Assembly: GCA_947627085.1 (NCBI GenBank)
Contig: CANQUO010000070.1
Location: 1-9,856, forward strand
Origin: an uncultured Oscillospiraceae bacterium
GTDB lineage: Bacteria > Bacillota > Clostridia > Oscillospirales > Oscillospiraceae
Length of the DNA stretch: 9,856 bases
Reading direction: 5' to 3'
The notes below the pieces were generated by a model. It had not been told where the DNA came from, searched no databases, and worked only from the letters and a program-made list of their open reading frames with translations. The position numbers and the translations under genes were made by a program. Below are positions 1 to 6,230 of the stretch, piece after piece; positions within the stretch are counted from its first letter, which is position 1; each line of letters begins with the position of its first letter.

Positions 1-346
1 TGTAAACGAAAAAGTAATGATATAGTGTGATAGATATTCCTGCTGTTCGGGAAGTGAATCGGAACGATAAATTCCAGTTTGTCGAGATGTCGTAAAACCC
101 TTTAGGAACTAAAGGGCGCACTTCTATACATAGTCTCTCGACTATGTATCGTGCGCTCGGAAGGCTCTCTCTGACAGCAGAAAGCCAACCTCCGACTGCG
201 AATCGTGCCTTGGCAGAGGTTTCGTCGCTTCGCAATCTCAAGGGGGCTACATCCCCTTACCGGAGCAAAGCGGCTATCCCAAGTGTACTTGCCGAACAGA
301 AAAATGCGCTTCGCGTCTTTATCTGTCGGGCAAGTTTGAAATAAAA
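1..346. other. AT-richer, hairpin-rich non-coding stretch at the left edge
   Basis: I find no convincing gene here; the short open frames lack ribosome sites and recognisable products. The stretch holds several stem-loops. Bases 98-105 pair with 109-116 (8 bp, loop GAA). Bases 126-135 pair with 140-149 (10 bp, 4-base loop), extended outside by 116-121 with 151-156 across an asymmetric internal loop. A smaller 6-bp stem (AAGGGG/CCCCTT) lies near 240-258. The stretch shares the lower GC content of the gene that follows it. It could be a structured leader, a small RNA, or part of a mobile-element backbone. The function is unknown. Confidence 0.5.
288..334 (+). promoter_or_regulatory. Leader hairpin upstream of the AbrB-like gene
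   Basis: CTTGCC (288-293) pairs with GGCAAG (329-334), and ACAGA (296-300) with TCTGT (322-326) across a 2x2 internal loop. An inner ATGCG/CGCGT stem adds 5 bp. The structure ends 25 bases before the ribosome site GGAGGTG (359-365). No T-run follows, so it is not an ordinary terminator. A role as leader RNA or protein-binding site is inference. Confidence 0.4.
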
Positions 347-373
347 TTGCAGATTTGCGGAGGTGATGAGACA

Positions 374-841
374 ATGCCTCAGATGAATAAGGGCGGTAAA
401 TTCATATTTGGGAAATCAATAGTACGGAATGACGGTGTGTTGCAATTCCCGGAGCAGGCGATCCGAGAACATGATATTACGGTGGAGGGTAAGGTCTATC
501 TGTTCACAGGCAGTAAAAGTACAGGCGGTTTTTGTGTTACAAGGAAAGGCTTGCTTGCCCCGTCTAAGCTCGGACATATCCTCTCAGATACACCGGCATT
601 GCGGGAATACACCGCCAAACCGGGTAGCTTTATCCGGTACAAAGGGCGTTCTTATGCGTGGACAACTATCTCTGATGACGGTAAAATTGTGCTTACCGAT
701 GATATGATGACATTCTTAAAAATCGAGCCGGAAATGAAGCTGTTGTCAATTCGTAGCAGCGACATTGCCTTTACAATGGGCGCATATGGGCGGCTGGTTG
801 AAGAGTCGATGAAACACGAAAACGAGATACTTGTGTATTAG
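374..841 (+). CDS. AbrB/SpoVT-like double swapped-hairpin protein
   Basis: This 155-residue protein is probably a DNA-binding regulator. It contains two copies of an AbrB/MazE-like pattern (a short beta strand, D-G turn, beta strand, helix, two beta strands). Copy 1 spans about residues 15-45 (S-I-V-R-N-D-G-V-L-Q-F-P, then E-G-K-V-Y-L-F). Copy 2 spans about 98-127 (T-I-S-D-D-G-K-I-V-L, then E-M-K-L-L-S-I). A single-chain protein with two such half-domains could form the usual dimeric fold internally. The ATG at 374 is chosen because GGAGGTG lies 8 bases upstream; the ATG at 366 is in another frame. The gene stands alone. Its lower GC content compared with the genes to the right suggests transfer, perhaps from a conjugative element. 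The fold is assigned from pattern only, so DNA binding is inferred. Confidence 0.75.
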   Translation: MPQMNKGGKFIFGKSIVRNDGVLQFPEQAIREHDITVEGKVYLFTGSKSTGGFCVTRKGLLAPSKLGHILSDTPALREYTAKPGSFIRYKGRSYAWTTISDDGKIVLTDDMMTFLKIEPEMKLLSIRSSDIAFTMGAYGRLVEESMKHENEILVY

Positions 842-895
842 CAACCCAACGTTCAGTTTACCCGTCCCACACTAAAGTGAATACCGAAAGATCGA

Positions 896-927
896 CCGCC
901 CCTTACCGGTTGCACGGTGAGGGGCGG
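896..927. terminator. Hairpin between convergent genes, possible bidirectional terminator
   Basis: CCGCCCCTTACCG (896-908) pairs with 915-927 through 13 bp, with one T-G pair and a 6-base loop. It lies between the ends of the plus-strand gene at 841 and the minus-strand gene at 969, where a shared terminator would be expected. Neither side has a good T-run, so efficiency is doubtful. Confidence 0.4.
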
Positions 928-968
928 GATTCTATGGTGTGTATGAGTGGGCGGGCTTTAAATGATTT

Positions 969-2378
969 TCAGCCCTTGACCGGCTCCGGGGAGGCGGGGA
1001 GGGAGAGGTCGGACATGGTGCGGCGGATGAGGAAGAGGGCGATGACAAATGTGAGAAGGTCCGAGACGGGCATGGACCACAGTACGCCATCAAGGCCCCA
1101 ACGAAGGGGCAGGAGAAGGGCAAAGCCCACGCCAAAGACGATCTCACGGACCATGGAGAGCATGGTGGAGGCCGCGGCCTTGCCCATGGCCTGAAGGAAG
1201 ATGAAGCAGGCCTTGTTGACGCAGGCCAGGACCACCATGCAAAGGTATATCCGGAAGGCCTTCAGGGCGAAGGAGGTGTAGAAGGGGCTCTCATTGGCCG
1301 CGCCGAAGATGGCGATGAGCTTTCCCGGCAGGAGCTCCGCCGCCAGAAGCGCCAAAAAGCCGACGGCGGCCTCGGAGATAAGAAGGAGGGTGAAGAGGCT
1401 TTTTACCCGGGCGCGAAGCCCGGCGCCCATATTGTACCCCGCCACGGGTATGCACCCGGCGGCCATACCGACCACGATGGAGATAACTATCTGGAAAAAC
1501 TTCATGACAATGCCCACCACGGCCATGGGTATCTGGGCATACTGGGTCTGACCGAATACGGGGTCAAGAGCGCCGTATTTTCTGACCATGTTGTTTATGG
1601 CCGCCATAGCGGCCACTAAGGATATCTGGGAGAGAAAGCTGGTGAGGCCGAGGCTGAGAGTTTTTGTGACGACGGCCAAATCCGGGCGGAGGTCCGCCGC
1701 CGAGGGCCGGACCTGGCGCATGTGAAGAAGATACCATAGCGACAGGACCGCTGTGGCAAGCTGGCCGATGACCGTGGCCACCGCCGCCCCGGTCATGCCC
1801 CATTTGAGGACGAAAATAAAGACAGGGTCCAGAACAGTGTTGATGACCGCCCCCAGGAGCGTTGCGGCCATGGCAAATTTCGGGGAGCCGTCGGCCCTTA
1901 TGATGGGGTTCATGGCCTGACCAAAGACGTAAAGGGGTATGCCCAGGGATATCCAGAAGAAGTATTCCCGGGAGAGCCGGAAAGTCTCCTCGTTGACGGT
2001 GCCGCCGAATAAGGTAATGAGGGGCGTCGCCGCTATAAGATATACAGCTCCGAGGACGATGCCGCCGAGGACGGTGAGGCTGATGCTGGAGCCCACGCTT
2101 TTCCGGGCCGTGGCGCTGTCGTCCCGGCCGAGGCTGAGGCTCACGAGGGCACAGCACCCGTCGCCTATCATGACGGCGAAGGCTAAGGCGATGACCGTCA
2201 GGGGGAATACCACGGTGTTCGCGGCGTTGCCGCAGGAGCCCAGATATTCGGCGTTTGCTATGAATATCTGGTCAACTATGTTGTAAAGGGCCCCCACAAG
2301 GAGGGAAATGACGCAGGGGACCGCGTAGCGGGCCATAAGGGACCCGATGGGCTGAGAGCCCAGATTTTTAGCTTCCAT
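969..2378 (-). CDS. MATE family multidrug efflux transporter (MepA-like)
   Basis: This 469-residue integral membrane protein belongs to the multidrug and toxin extrusion family, whose members export cationic drugs and metabolites in exchange for Na+ or H+. About 12 hydrophobic segments fill the length, the normal family size. The first helix carries the family signature (L-Y-N-I-V-D-Q-I-F-I-A, about residues 31-41), and the matching motif in the second half includes Y-N-M-G-A-G. The N-terminal pattern resembles the MepA-like branch common in Clostridia. The ATG at 2378 is preferred over an upstream in-frame ATG at 2408 because AAAGGAG sits 7 bases before it and the upstream ATG falls inside the leader hairpin. 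A promoter, a hairpin and a T-run precede the gene, suggesting regulation in the leader. The substrate cannot be told from sequence. Confidence 0.93.
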   Translation of the reverse strand: MEAKNLGSQPIGSLMARYAVPCVISLLVGALYNIVDQIFIANAEYLGSCGNAANTVVFPLTVIALAFAVMIGDGCCALVSLSLGRDDSATARKSVGSSISLTVLGGIVLGAVYLIAATPLITLFGGTVNEETFRLSREYFFWISLGIPLYVFGQAMNPIIRADGSPKFAMAATLLGAVINTVLDPVFIFVLKWGMTGAAVATVIGQLATAVLSLWYLLHMRQVRPSAADLRPDLAVVTKTLSLGLTSFLSQISLVAAMAAINNMVRKYGALDPVFGQTQYAQIPMAVVGIVMKFFQIVISIVVGMAAGCIPVAGYNMGAGLRARVKSLFTLLLISEAAVGFLALLAAELLPGKLIAIFGAANESPFYTSFALKAFRIYLCMVVLACVNKACFIFLQAMGKAAASTMLSMVREIVFGVGFALLLPLRWGLDGVLWSMPVSDLLTFVIALFLIRRTMSDLSLPASPEPVKG

Positions 2379-2401
2379 TTTGAAGCTCCTTTCAGCAAAA
2401 A

Positions 2402-2456
2402 AATACAACGCGCGGCACTCAACCGGGTTTACGCATTGAGTGCCACACGTTGTATT
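2402..2456 (-). promoter_or_regulatory. Leader hairpin with T-run before the MATE gene (attenuator or operator)
   Basis: Arms 2402-2410 and 2448-2456 pair (9 bp). After a 3x3 internal loop, 2414-2422 pair with 2436-2444 (9 bp), leaving a 13-base loop. On the minus strand the hairpin is followed at once by a run of seven T, then by the ribosome site AAAGGAG. This is the form of an intrinsic terminator placed in a leader. The predicted transcription start (about 2453) lies inside the first arm, so the palindrome could equally be a repressor site over the start point. Confidence 0.6.
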
Positions 2457-2459
2457 ATT

Positions 2460-2488
2460 ATTTTAATGCTTTTCACTTTGCCCGTCAA
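2460..2488 (-). promoter_or_regulatory. SigA-type promoter of the MATE gene
   Basis: On the minus strand TTGACG (2488-2483) is followed after exactly 17 bases by TAAAAT (2465-2460), a near-consensus vegetative promoter. An imperfect inverted repeat, CTTTG/CAAAG with flanking TCAC and TGA, overlaps the -35 element (about 2473-2493) and could bind a regulator. Confidence 0.75.
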
Positions 2489-2559
2489 AGGTGATTTTCA
2501 ACAAAATTAAGGTCACGATTTGACGGTTTCAGGGGGCGATTTTCGCGGTCGGGAGCAAA

Positions 2560-3939
2560 TCAAAACTCGGGCTGAGCGGGAAGGCCGGCGAGGCCGACGG
2601 CCAGCTCCTCGTCCGTGGGGATGTGGTCGGTCATGGTGCCGTTATTATATTGCTCGTATGCCACAAGGTCGAAGTAGCCCGTGCCCGTGAGGCCAAATAC
2701 GATGTTCTTGGCCTCGCCCGTCTCGGCGCACTTTTTCGCCTCGTCGATGGCGACCTTTATGGCGTGGCTGGACTCCGGGGCGGGGAGGATGCCCTCGGTG
2801 CGGGCGAAGAACTCGGCGGCCTCGAATACGGCGGTCTGCTCCGCGCTGACGGCCTCCATGTAGCCGTCGTGGTAGAGCTGGGAGAGCACCGGGCTCATGC
2901 CGTGGAACCGAAGCCCTCCGGCGTGGTTGGGGGAGGGGATGAAGCCCGCGCCAAGGGTGTACATCTTGGCCAGGGGGCAGATCATGCCGGTGTCGCAGAA
3001 ATCGTAGGCGAACTTGCCACGGGTGAAGCTGGGGCAGGAGGCGGGCTCCACGGCGATTATCCGGTAGTCGCGCTCGCCCCGGAGCTTCTCGCCCATGAAG
3101 GGGGAGATGAGGCCGCCCAGGTTGGAGCCGCCGCCGGCACAGCCGATGATGATGTCGGGGACGATGCCGTATTTGTCAAGGGCGATCTTTGTCTCAAGGC
3201 CGATGACGGACTGGTGCAGGAGCACCTGATTGAGGACGGAGCCCAGAACGTAGCGGTAGCCGGGGGTGGAGGTGGCCACCTCCACGGCCTCGGATATGGC
3301 GCAGCCCAGGGAGCCGGTGGTGCCGGGGTGCTCGGCCAAAATCTTCCGTCCCACGCCGGTCTCCATGGAGGGGCTGGGGGTGACGGAGGCGCCGTAGGTG
3401 CGCATGACCTCGCGGCGGAAGGGCTTTTGCTCGTAGCTCACCTTGACCATGTAGACCTTGCAGTCAAGCCCCAGATAGGCGCAGGCCATGCTGAGGGCCG
3501 TGCCCCACTGGCCGGCGCCGGTCTCGGTGGTGACGCCCTTCAGACCCTGCTTCTTGGCGTAGTAGGCCTGGGCGATGGCGGAGTTTAATTTGTGGGAACC
3601 GGAGGTGTTGTTGCCCTCGAATTTGTAGTAGATGTGTGCGGGGGTGTCCAGCTTCTCCTCCAGACAGTAGGCCCGGACCAGGGGGGAGGGGCGGTACATC
3701 TTGTAAAAGCCGAGAATCTCCTCGGGGATGGGTACGAGCTGAGTGTCGTTGTCCAGCTCCTGAGCGATGAGCTCGTCGCAGAATACGGGGGCTAAGTCCG
3801 CGGCCGTCATGGGCTGGAGGGTGCCGGGGTTTACCAGGGGCGCGGGCTTGACCTTCATGTCCGCCCGGACGTTGTACCAGTTTTTCGGCATCTCCTCCTC
3901 GGTGAGGTAGATTTTGTAGGGGATTTTTTCGTTGCTCAT
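2560..3939 (-). CDS. trpB2: TrpB2-type tryptophan synthase beta chain
   Basis: This 459-residue PLP enzyme joins indole and serine to give tryptophan. It is the TrpB2 type, longer than the roughly 400 residues of TrpB1. The PLP lysine is K117 in G-S-H-K-L-N. The E-T-G-A-G-Q-W-G loop covers 139-146. The phosphate-binding G-C-A-G-G-G-S-N-L-G-G covers 266-276. T-G-T-G-Y near 418-422 replaces the S-G-R-G-D of TrpB1. No trpA or other trp genes are adjacent, so the enzyme may use free or scavenged indole, or a channelled partner encoded elsewhere. The ATG at 3939 is chosen because AAAGGAG lies 8 bases before it and upstream sequence belongs to the leader. A tryptophan-specific T-box and its own promoter precede the gene, which independently supports the substrate assignment. 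The family is clear; the precise indole source is unknown. Confidence 0.95.
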   Translation of the reverse strand: MSNEKIPYKIYLTEEEMPKNWYNVRADMKVKPAPLVNPGTLQPMTAADLAPVFCDELIAQELDNDTQLVPIPEEILGFYKMYRPSPLVRAYCLEEKLDTPAHIYYKFEGNNTSGSHKLNSAIAQAYYAKKQGLKGVTTETGAGQWGTALSMACAYLGLDCKVYMVKVSYEQKPFRREVMRTYGASVTPSPSMETGVGRKILAEHPGTTGSLGCAISEAVEVATSTPGYRYVLGSVLNQVLLHQSVIGLETKIALDKYGIVPDIIIGCAGGGSNLGGLISPFMGEKLRGERDYRIIAVEPASCPSFTRGKFAYDFCDTGMICPLAKMYTLGAGFIPSPNHAGGLRFHGMSPVLSQLYHDGYMEAVSAEQTAVFEAAEFFARTEGILPAPESSHAIKVAIDEAKKCAETGEAKNIVFGLTGTGYFDLVAYEQYNNGTMTDHIPTDEELAVGLAGLPAQPEF

Positions 3940-3967
3940 TTTTCTTGCTCCTTTCTTATTTCGGGAC

Positions 3968-4012
3968 AAAAGAAAACGCCTTTGTCCCCGGAAATTTTCG
4001 GGACAAAAGCGT
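3968..4012 (-). terminator. Conditional terminator of the Trp T-box
   Basis: On the minus strand, 4012-4000 pairs with 3988-3976 in a 13-bp stem with one G-T pair and an 11-base loop, followed by TTTCTTTT (3975-3968). It should stop transcription when charged tRNA-Trp occupies the leader. The arm sequence CTTTTGTCCCGAAA (4009-3996) occurs again, identical over 14 bases, at 3972-3959, just before the ribosome site. Confidence 0.88.
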
Positions 4013-4229
4013 GAAGCTTCTGCGGTGCCACCCAAATTGGCGCTGTGCGCCCACTCACGACCGGCCTTCACCGGTCACGCCCTGTAACGGGAGCGCCCGT
4101 CTGACCTACTCGCCAAAAGCTTTCGGCTCGCCCTCCTCAGTCCATTCGCCGAACCGGTACTGCCGCCCTTCCACCGCCGGCGGCTCTCTTTGAGCCCTTT
4201 GTTCGGGTACTTGTCTGGATCATCGGTTT
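3968..4229 (-). promoter_or_regulatory. Tryptophan-responsive T-box riboswitch
   Basis: The core T-box sequence GGGTGGCACCGCA lies at 4033-4021 on the minus strand, directly before the conditional terminator. In stem I the AGTA and GAA elements of the specifier loop frame the codon TGG (4144-4142), followed by A, so the specifier reads tryptophan. CCGAAC and GTTCGG close the stem above the loop. An AGAGAG motif follows in stem I (near 4188). In the T-box bulge, UGGC would pair with GCCA, fitting the G discriminator base of bacterial tRNA-Trp. Uncharged tRNA-Trp is expected to stabilise the antiterminator and switch on trpB2. The 5' boundary is set from the predicted transcription start and is approximate. 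Confidence 0.93.
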
Positions 4230-4237
4230 ATGAGAGA

Positions 4238-4266
4238 ATATTAATTCTTTAAATCGGTTTTGTCAA
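4238..4266 (-). promoter_or_regulatory. Promoter of the T-box/trpB2 unit
   Basis: On the minus strand TTGACA (4266-4261), a 17-base spacer and TAATAT (4243-4238) form a near-perfect vegetative promoter, placing the start near 4231 at the 5' edge of T-box stem I. It lies 32 bases beyond the spoIIP stop codon, so trpB2 is transcribed separately from spoIIP. Confidence 0.85.
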
Positions 4267-4297
4267 GTGTTTTTCCTGAAAAACATTGGGGAAAAAT

Positions 4298-5476
4298 TCA
4301 GCCTGTCAGCACGCCGGCCATGCAGTCGCCAAAATATGTGAGGGCCGTCAGCGCCTCCTGAAGGGTGTTGCCGTTGGTGCCCACCTCCAAAATCAGGGAA
4401 CCGGGGGTGGCGTGCTGGTTGTAGCGGTACTCGGATATTTTAAGCGGCCGGGCCAGGGTGGGGTATTTCGTGACCATGGCCTTTTGGAGCTTCATAGCGA
4501 AGCTCAGATTGTCCCGCCAGCCGGGGTGCTTGAGGCCGGAAAAGTTGGTGCCGCAGATGAGCATCACCTGGGCCGACGGCCTGTCGCCCACCTGAGCCAC
4601 GGTCTTATATAGCTTTCCATCCCCCTCCAGGGCGTCCCGGTGGAGGTCGATGACGGCGCATATCTCCGGGTGCGCTTCGATTTGAGCGTTTATGGCCGTC
4701 AGCGTCCGCTCGTAGGAGCCGGCGTAGCTGGGGTAGTCGTGGAGCTCCCGGTCGTGGTATACGGTGATGCCCCGGGAGGTCAAAATCTTTTCGAGCTCGT
4801 CGCCGAGCCTTATCACGTTGAAATTTTTATCCTCCGTCCGGGAGGGGTCCGAGGGCACGTATATGTCGTTCCCGGCGGGGTTATATGCCTCGGAGCCGTG
4901 GGTGTGGACGATGAGCACGGCGGAGCTTTCGGGGGAGAAATCCAGGGACTTATCCAGGAGCTCCTTTAAATTTATGGAGTAATCCGTCCGGTTTTTGATG
5001 TATATTCCCTCCCCCAGGTCCGTGTAGTCCCCGCCCTTGCCGGTGATGGTGGTGCCGATGGCGGGATTTTCCGGCGTGTCCGGGACGGTGGGGGCGGTGC
5101 CAGGCGCGGTCGGGGATGTATCGGTGGGGCCGGTATTTTCACTGGGGGCCGTGGGCTCGGAGGGGGAGGACGGCAAGGCGGCCTCCGTTGGCTGAGTGTC
5201 CGCGCCGGAAGGCTCTGTGGCCGGGGGCTTTGTGTCCTCCCCGGCCCCGGGAAGGGCGGCCAAAAGCGCCGCCGCGCCGGGTCCGGGGAGGGCCGGTCCC
5301 GCGCCGGGGAGCTCCAGCGCCATCACCGCCGTGCCCAGCCCGTCGGGCAGTGAGAGCGGGCCGTCGAAGCTGTCGGAAAGGGTCCTCACCGCCAGTAAAA
5401 CGGCTATCACCGCCGCCAGCCTCACGGCCAGCGTCCGCACGGTGGGGCCGGAGCGATTTTTTCCTCGTTTTCTCAC
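4298..5476 (-). CDS. spoIIP: Stage II sporulation protein P, peptidoglycan amidase/endopeptidase
   Basis: SpoIIP acts in the mother-cell membrane with SpoIID and SpoIIM, degrading septal peptidoglycan so that the forespore can be engulfed. This copy has 392 residues. It has a basic N-terminus and one membrane anchor (about 16-32), then a long Pro/Thr/Ala/Gly-rich spacer (about 55-140), then the catalytic domain (about 186-390). Visible motifs are H-T-H-G-S-E-A-Y (191-198), D-L-H-R-D-A (277-282) and the terminal L-E-V-G-T-N-G-N-T-L (363-372), all typical of the family. The start is a GTG at 5476, preceded by the strong site AAGGAGGTCAC (5495-5485). Upstream lies a 20-bp hairpin instead of gpr, the gene often found before spoIIP. 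I could not identify a clear SigE promoter. The assignment is secure. Confidence 0.95.
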   Translation of the reverse strand: MRKRGKNRSGPTVRTLAVRLAAVIAVLLAVRTLSDSFDGPLSLPDGLGTAVMALELPGAGPALPGPGAAALLAALPGAGEDTKPPATEPSGADTQPTEAALPSSPSEPTAPSENTGPTDTSPTAPGTAPTVPDTPENPAIGTTITGKGGDYTDLGEGIYIKNRTDYSINLKELLDKSLDFSPESSAVLIVHTHGSEAYNPAGNDIYVPSDPSRTEDKNFNVIRLGDELEKILTSRGITVYHDRELHDYPSYAGSYERTLTAINAQIEAHPEICAVIDLHRDALEGDGKLYKTVAQVGDRPSAQVMLICGTNFSGLKHPGWRDNLSFAMKLQKAMVTKYPTLARPLKISEYRYNQHATPGSLILEVGTNGNTLQEALTALTYFGDCMAGVLTG

Positions 5477-5508
5477 TTTTTTGCGTGACCTCCTTCATTG
5501 GTAACATT

Positions 5509-5641
5509 CAATATTACTCCGGCGATTAAATAATCGTCGGAGTAATATTGGCCATGTTTTGCGGTTGCCGTACAGCGGCGAGCAAAACGGCCTTTAAATC
5601 TATTATTAAATCGGCGATATTTAATCGCCGATTTAATAATA
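5509..5641. repeat. Cluster of three hairpins between divergent transcription units
   Basis: Hairpin 1: 5509-5528 pairs with 5531-5550, 20 bp with one G-T pair and a 2-base tip. Hairpin 2: 5550-5553 and 5556-5562 pair with 5589-5592 and 5582-5588, 11 bp with a 2-base bulge. Hairpin 3: 5601-5618 pairs perfectly with 5624-5641, 18 bp with a 5-base loop. Hairpins 1 and 3 share the core CGGCGAT and an AT-rich base, so they look related. They separate the spoIIP start region from the promoter at 5664. They may be a small repeat element or paired insulating structures. No T-runs are present. Confidence 0.75.
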
Positions 5642-5663
5642 CGTTAAGAGTGTCTTATTTATG

Positions 5664-5692
5664 TTGCAACGGGCCCAAAAAAGGAGTATAAT
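5664..5692 (+). promoter_or_regulatory. Promoter of the TSCPD/HAD operon
   Basis: TTGCAA (5664-5669), a 17-base spacer and a perfect TATAAT (5687-5692) form a vegetative promoter. The predicted start is near 5699, leaving a short leader with the ribosome site AAAGGAAG (5711-5718) before the ATG at 5728. Confidence 0.8.
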
Positions 5693-5727
5693 CAAGGCAA
5701 ATAAATAAAGAAAGGAAGCCAAAATAA

Positions 5728-5988
5728 ATGGAAAAGGTCTTTATTCCCCACGGCGTGTGCTCCCGCAGGTACGACATAGTGCTTGAGGACGGAGTGATAC
5801 AGAATATAACGGTGGAGGGCGGCTGTAACGGCAATTTAAAGGGCATCTGCGCCCTTCTGCGAGGCCAGCGGGCCGAGGACGTGATCCCCAAGCTCCGTGG
5901 CACCCAGTGCGGTATGCGCGGCACCTCCTGCCCCGACCAGATATCCATAGCCCTGGAGGAGGCCCTTCGGGAGGAGGCGGGAGCATGA
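5728..5988 (+). CDS. TSCPD domain protein, four-cysteine family (TIGR03905-like)
   Basis: This 86-residue protein consists of one TSCPD domain, named after its T-S-C-P-D motif (residues 66-70 here). Cysteines lie at 11, 33, 41, 61 and 68; the set at 11, 33, 61 and 68 fits the four-Cys pattern that suggests metal binding. Related domains occur at the C-terminus of adenosylcobalamin-dependent ribonucleotide reductase, but the role of the stand-alone proteins is not established. The length is normal for the family. The start follows AAAGGAAG. It is the first gene of a tight three-gene operon, overlapping the next by 4 bases (ATGA). Family assignment is secure; function is unknown. Confidence 0.9.
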   Translation: MEKVFIPHGVCSRRYDIVLEDGVIQNITVEGGCNGNLKGICALLRGQRAEDVIPKLRGTQCGMRGTSCPDQISIALEEALREEAGA

Positions 5989-6230
5989 AGCCCGTATTCT
6001 CCAACACCTTCAACGTGACCCACAACAAGGGCAAGGCCGAGGTGGCCCTGTCCTTCGCCCACGTGTACACCGAGCACAAGTTCTCCATGAAGCAGGGGGC
6101 CCTCACCGACGTGTCCGCCCAGGTGGTGGACGAGGTGTCCAGCGTGCTTTTAAATAGAGACGGGTTCATAGCCCTGGCCAAGCTTCTCAACAACGTGTGC
6201 TCCGACTGGGGGGTCGATCTCAACCAATGA
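5985..6230 (+). CDS. Conserved-looking hypothetical protein, 81 residues
   Basis: I do not recognise this gene. The ATG at 5985 overlaps the TSCPD stop codon (ATGA), and GGAGG-rich sequence in the end of that gene provides a ribosome site; the longer frame from 5907 is rejected because it would overlap by about 80 bases. The 81-residue product is soluble, with no signal or membrane segment. Residues 2-34 look like beta strands (V-F-S-N-T-F-N-V-T-H, then A-E-V-A-L-S-F-A), and residues 36-75 look mostly helical. The general beta-then-helix layout vaguely recalls DUF3467-type small proteins, but I cannot support that. Tight coupling on both sides argues it is a real gene working with its neighbours. 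Confidence 0.75.
   Translation: MKPVFSNTFNVTHNKGKAEVALSFAHVYTEHKFSMKQGALTDVSAQVVDEVSSVLLNRDGFIALAKLLNNVCSDWGVDLNQ

Noticed and set aside
102..374. 90-codon minus-strand frame in the left non-coding stretch
   Set aside because: It runs through several stem-loops, has no recognisable product or good ribosome site, and overlaps the leader of the gene at 374.
1564..2157. 197-codon frame on the minus strand inside the MATE gene
   Set aside because: Shifted frame of the transporter with Arg/Pro/His-rich low-complexity composition and no ribosome site.
2623..3588. Long 321-codon open frame opposite trpB2
   Set aside because: It is antisense to a clearly recognised enzyme, is very rich in Gly, Val, Ala and His, and has no motif. 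GC-rich codon use in trpB2 explains the absence of stops.
4268..4283. Small GTTTTT/AAAAAC hairpin just past spoIIP as its terminator
   Set aside because: It has only six weak A-T-rich pairs and no proper T-run; no convincing spoIIP terminator could be identified.
5116..5529. Open frames on both strands over the spoIIP N-terminal region
   Set aside because: They are Arg/Pro/Gly-rich shadows of the Pro/Thr-rich spacer of SpoIIP.
5907..5984. Longer N-terminus for the 81-residue protein
   Set aside because: The added 26 residues are Pro/Gly/Arg-rich translation of another frame of the TSCPD gene; the ATGA overlap at 5985 is the natural start.
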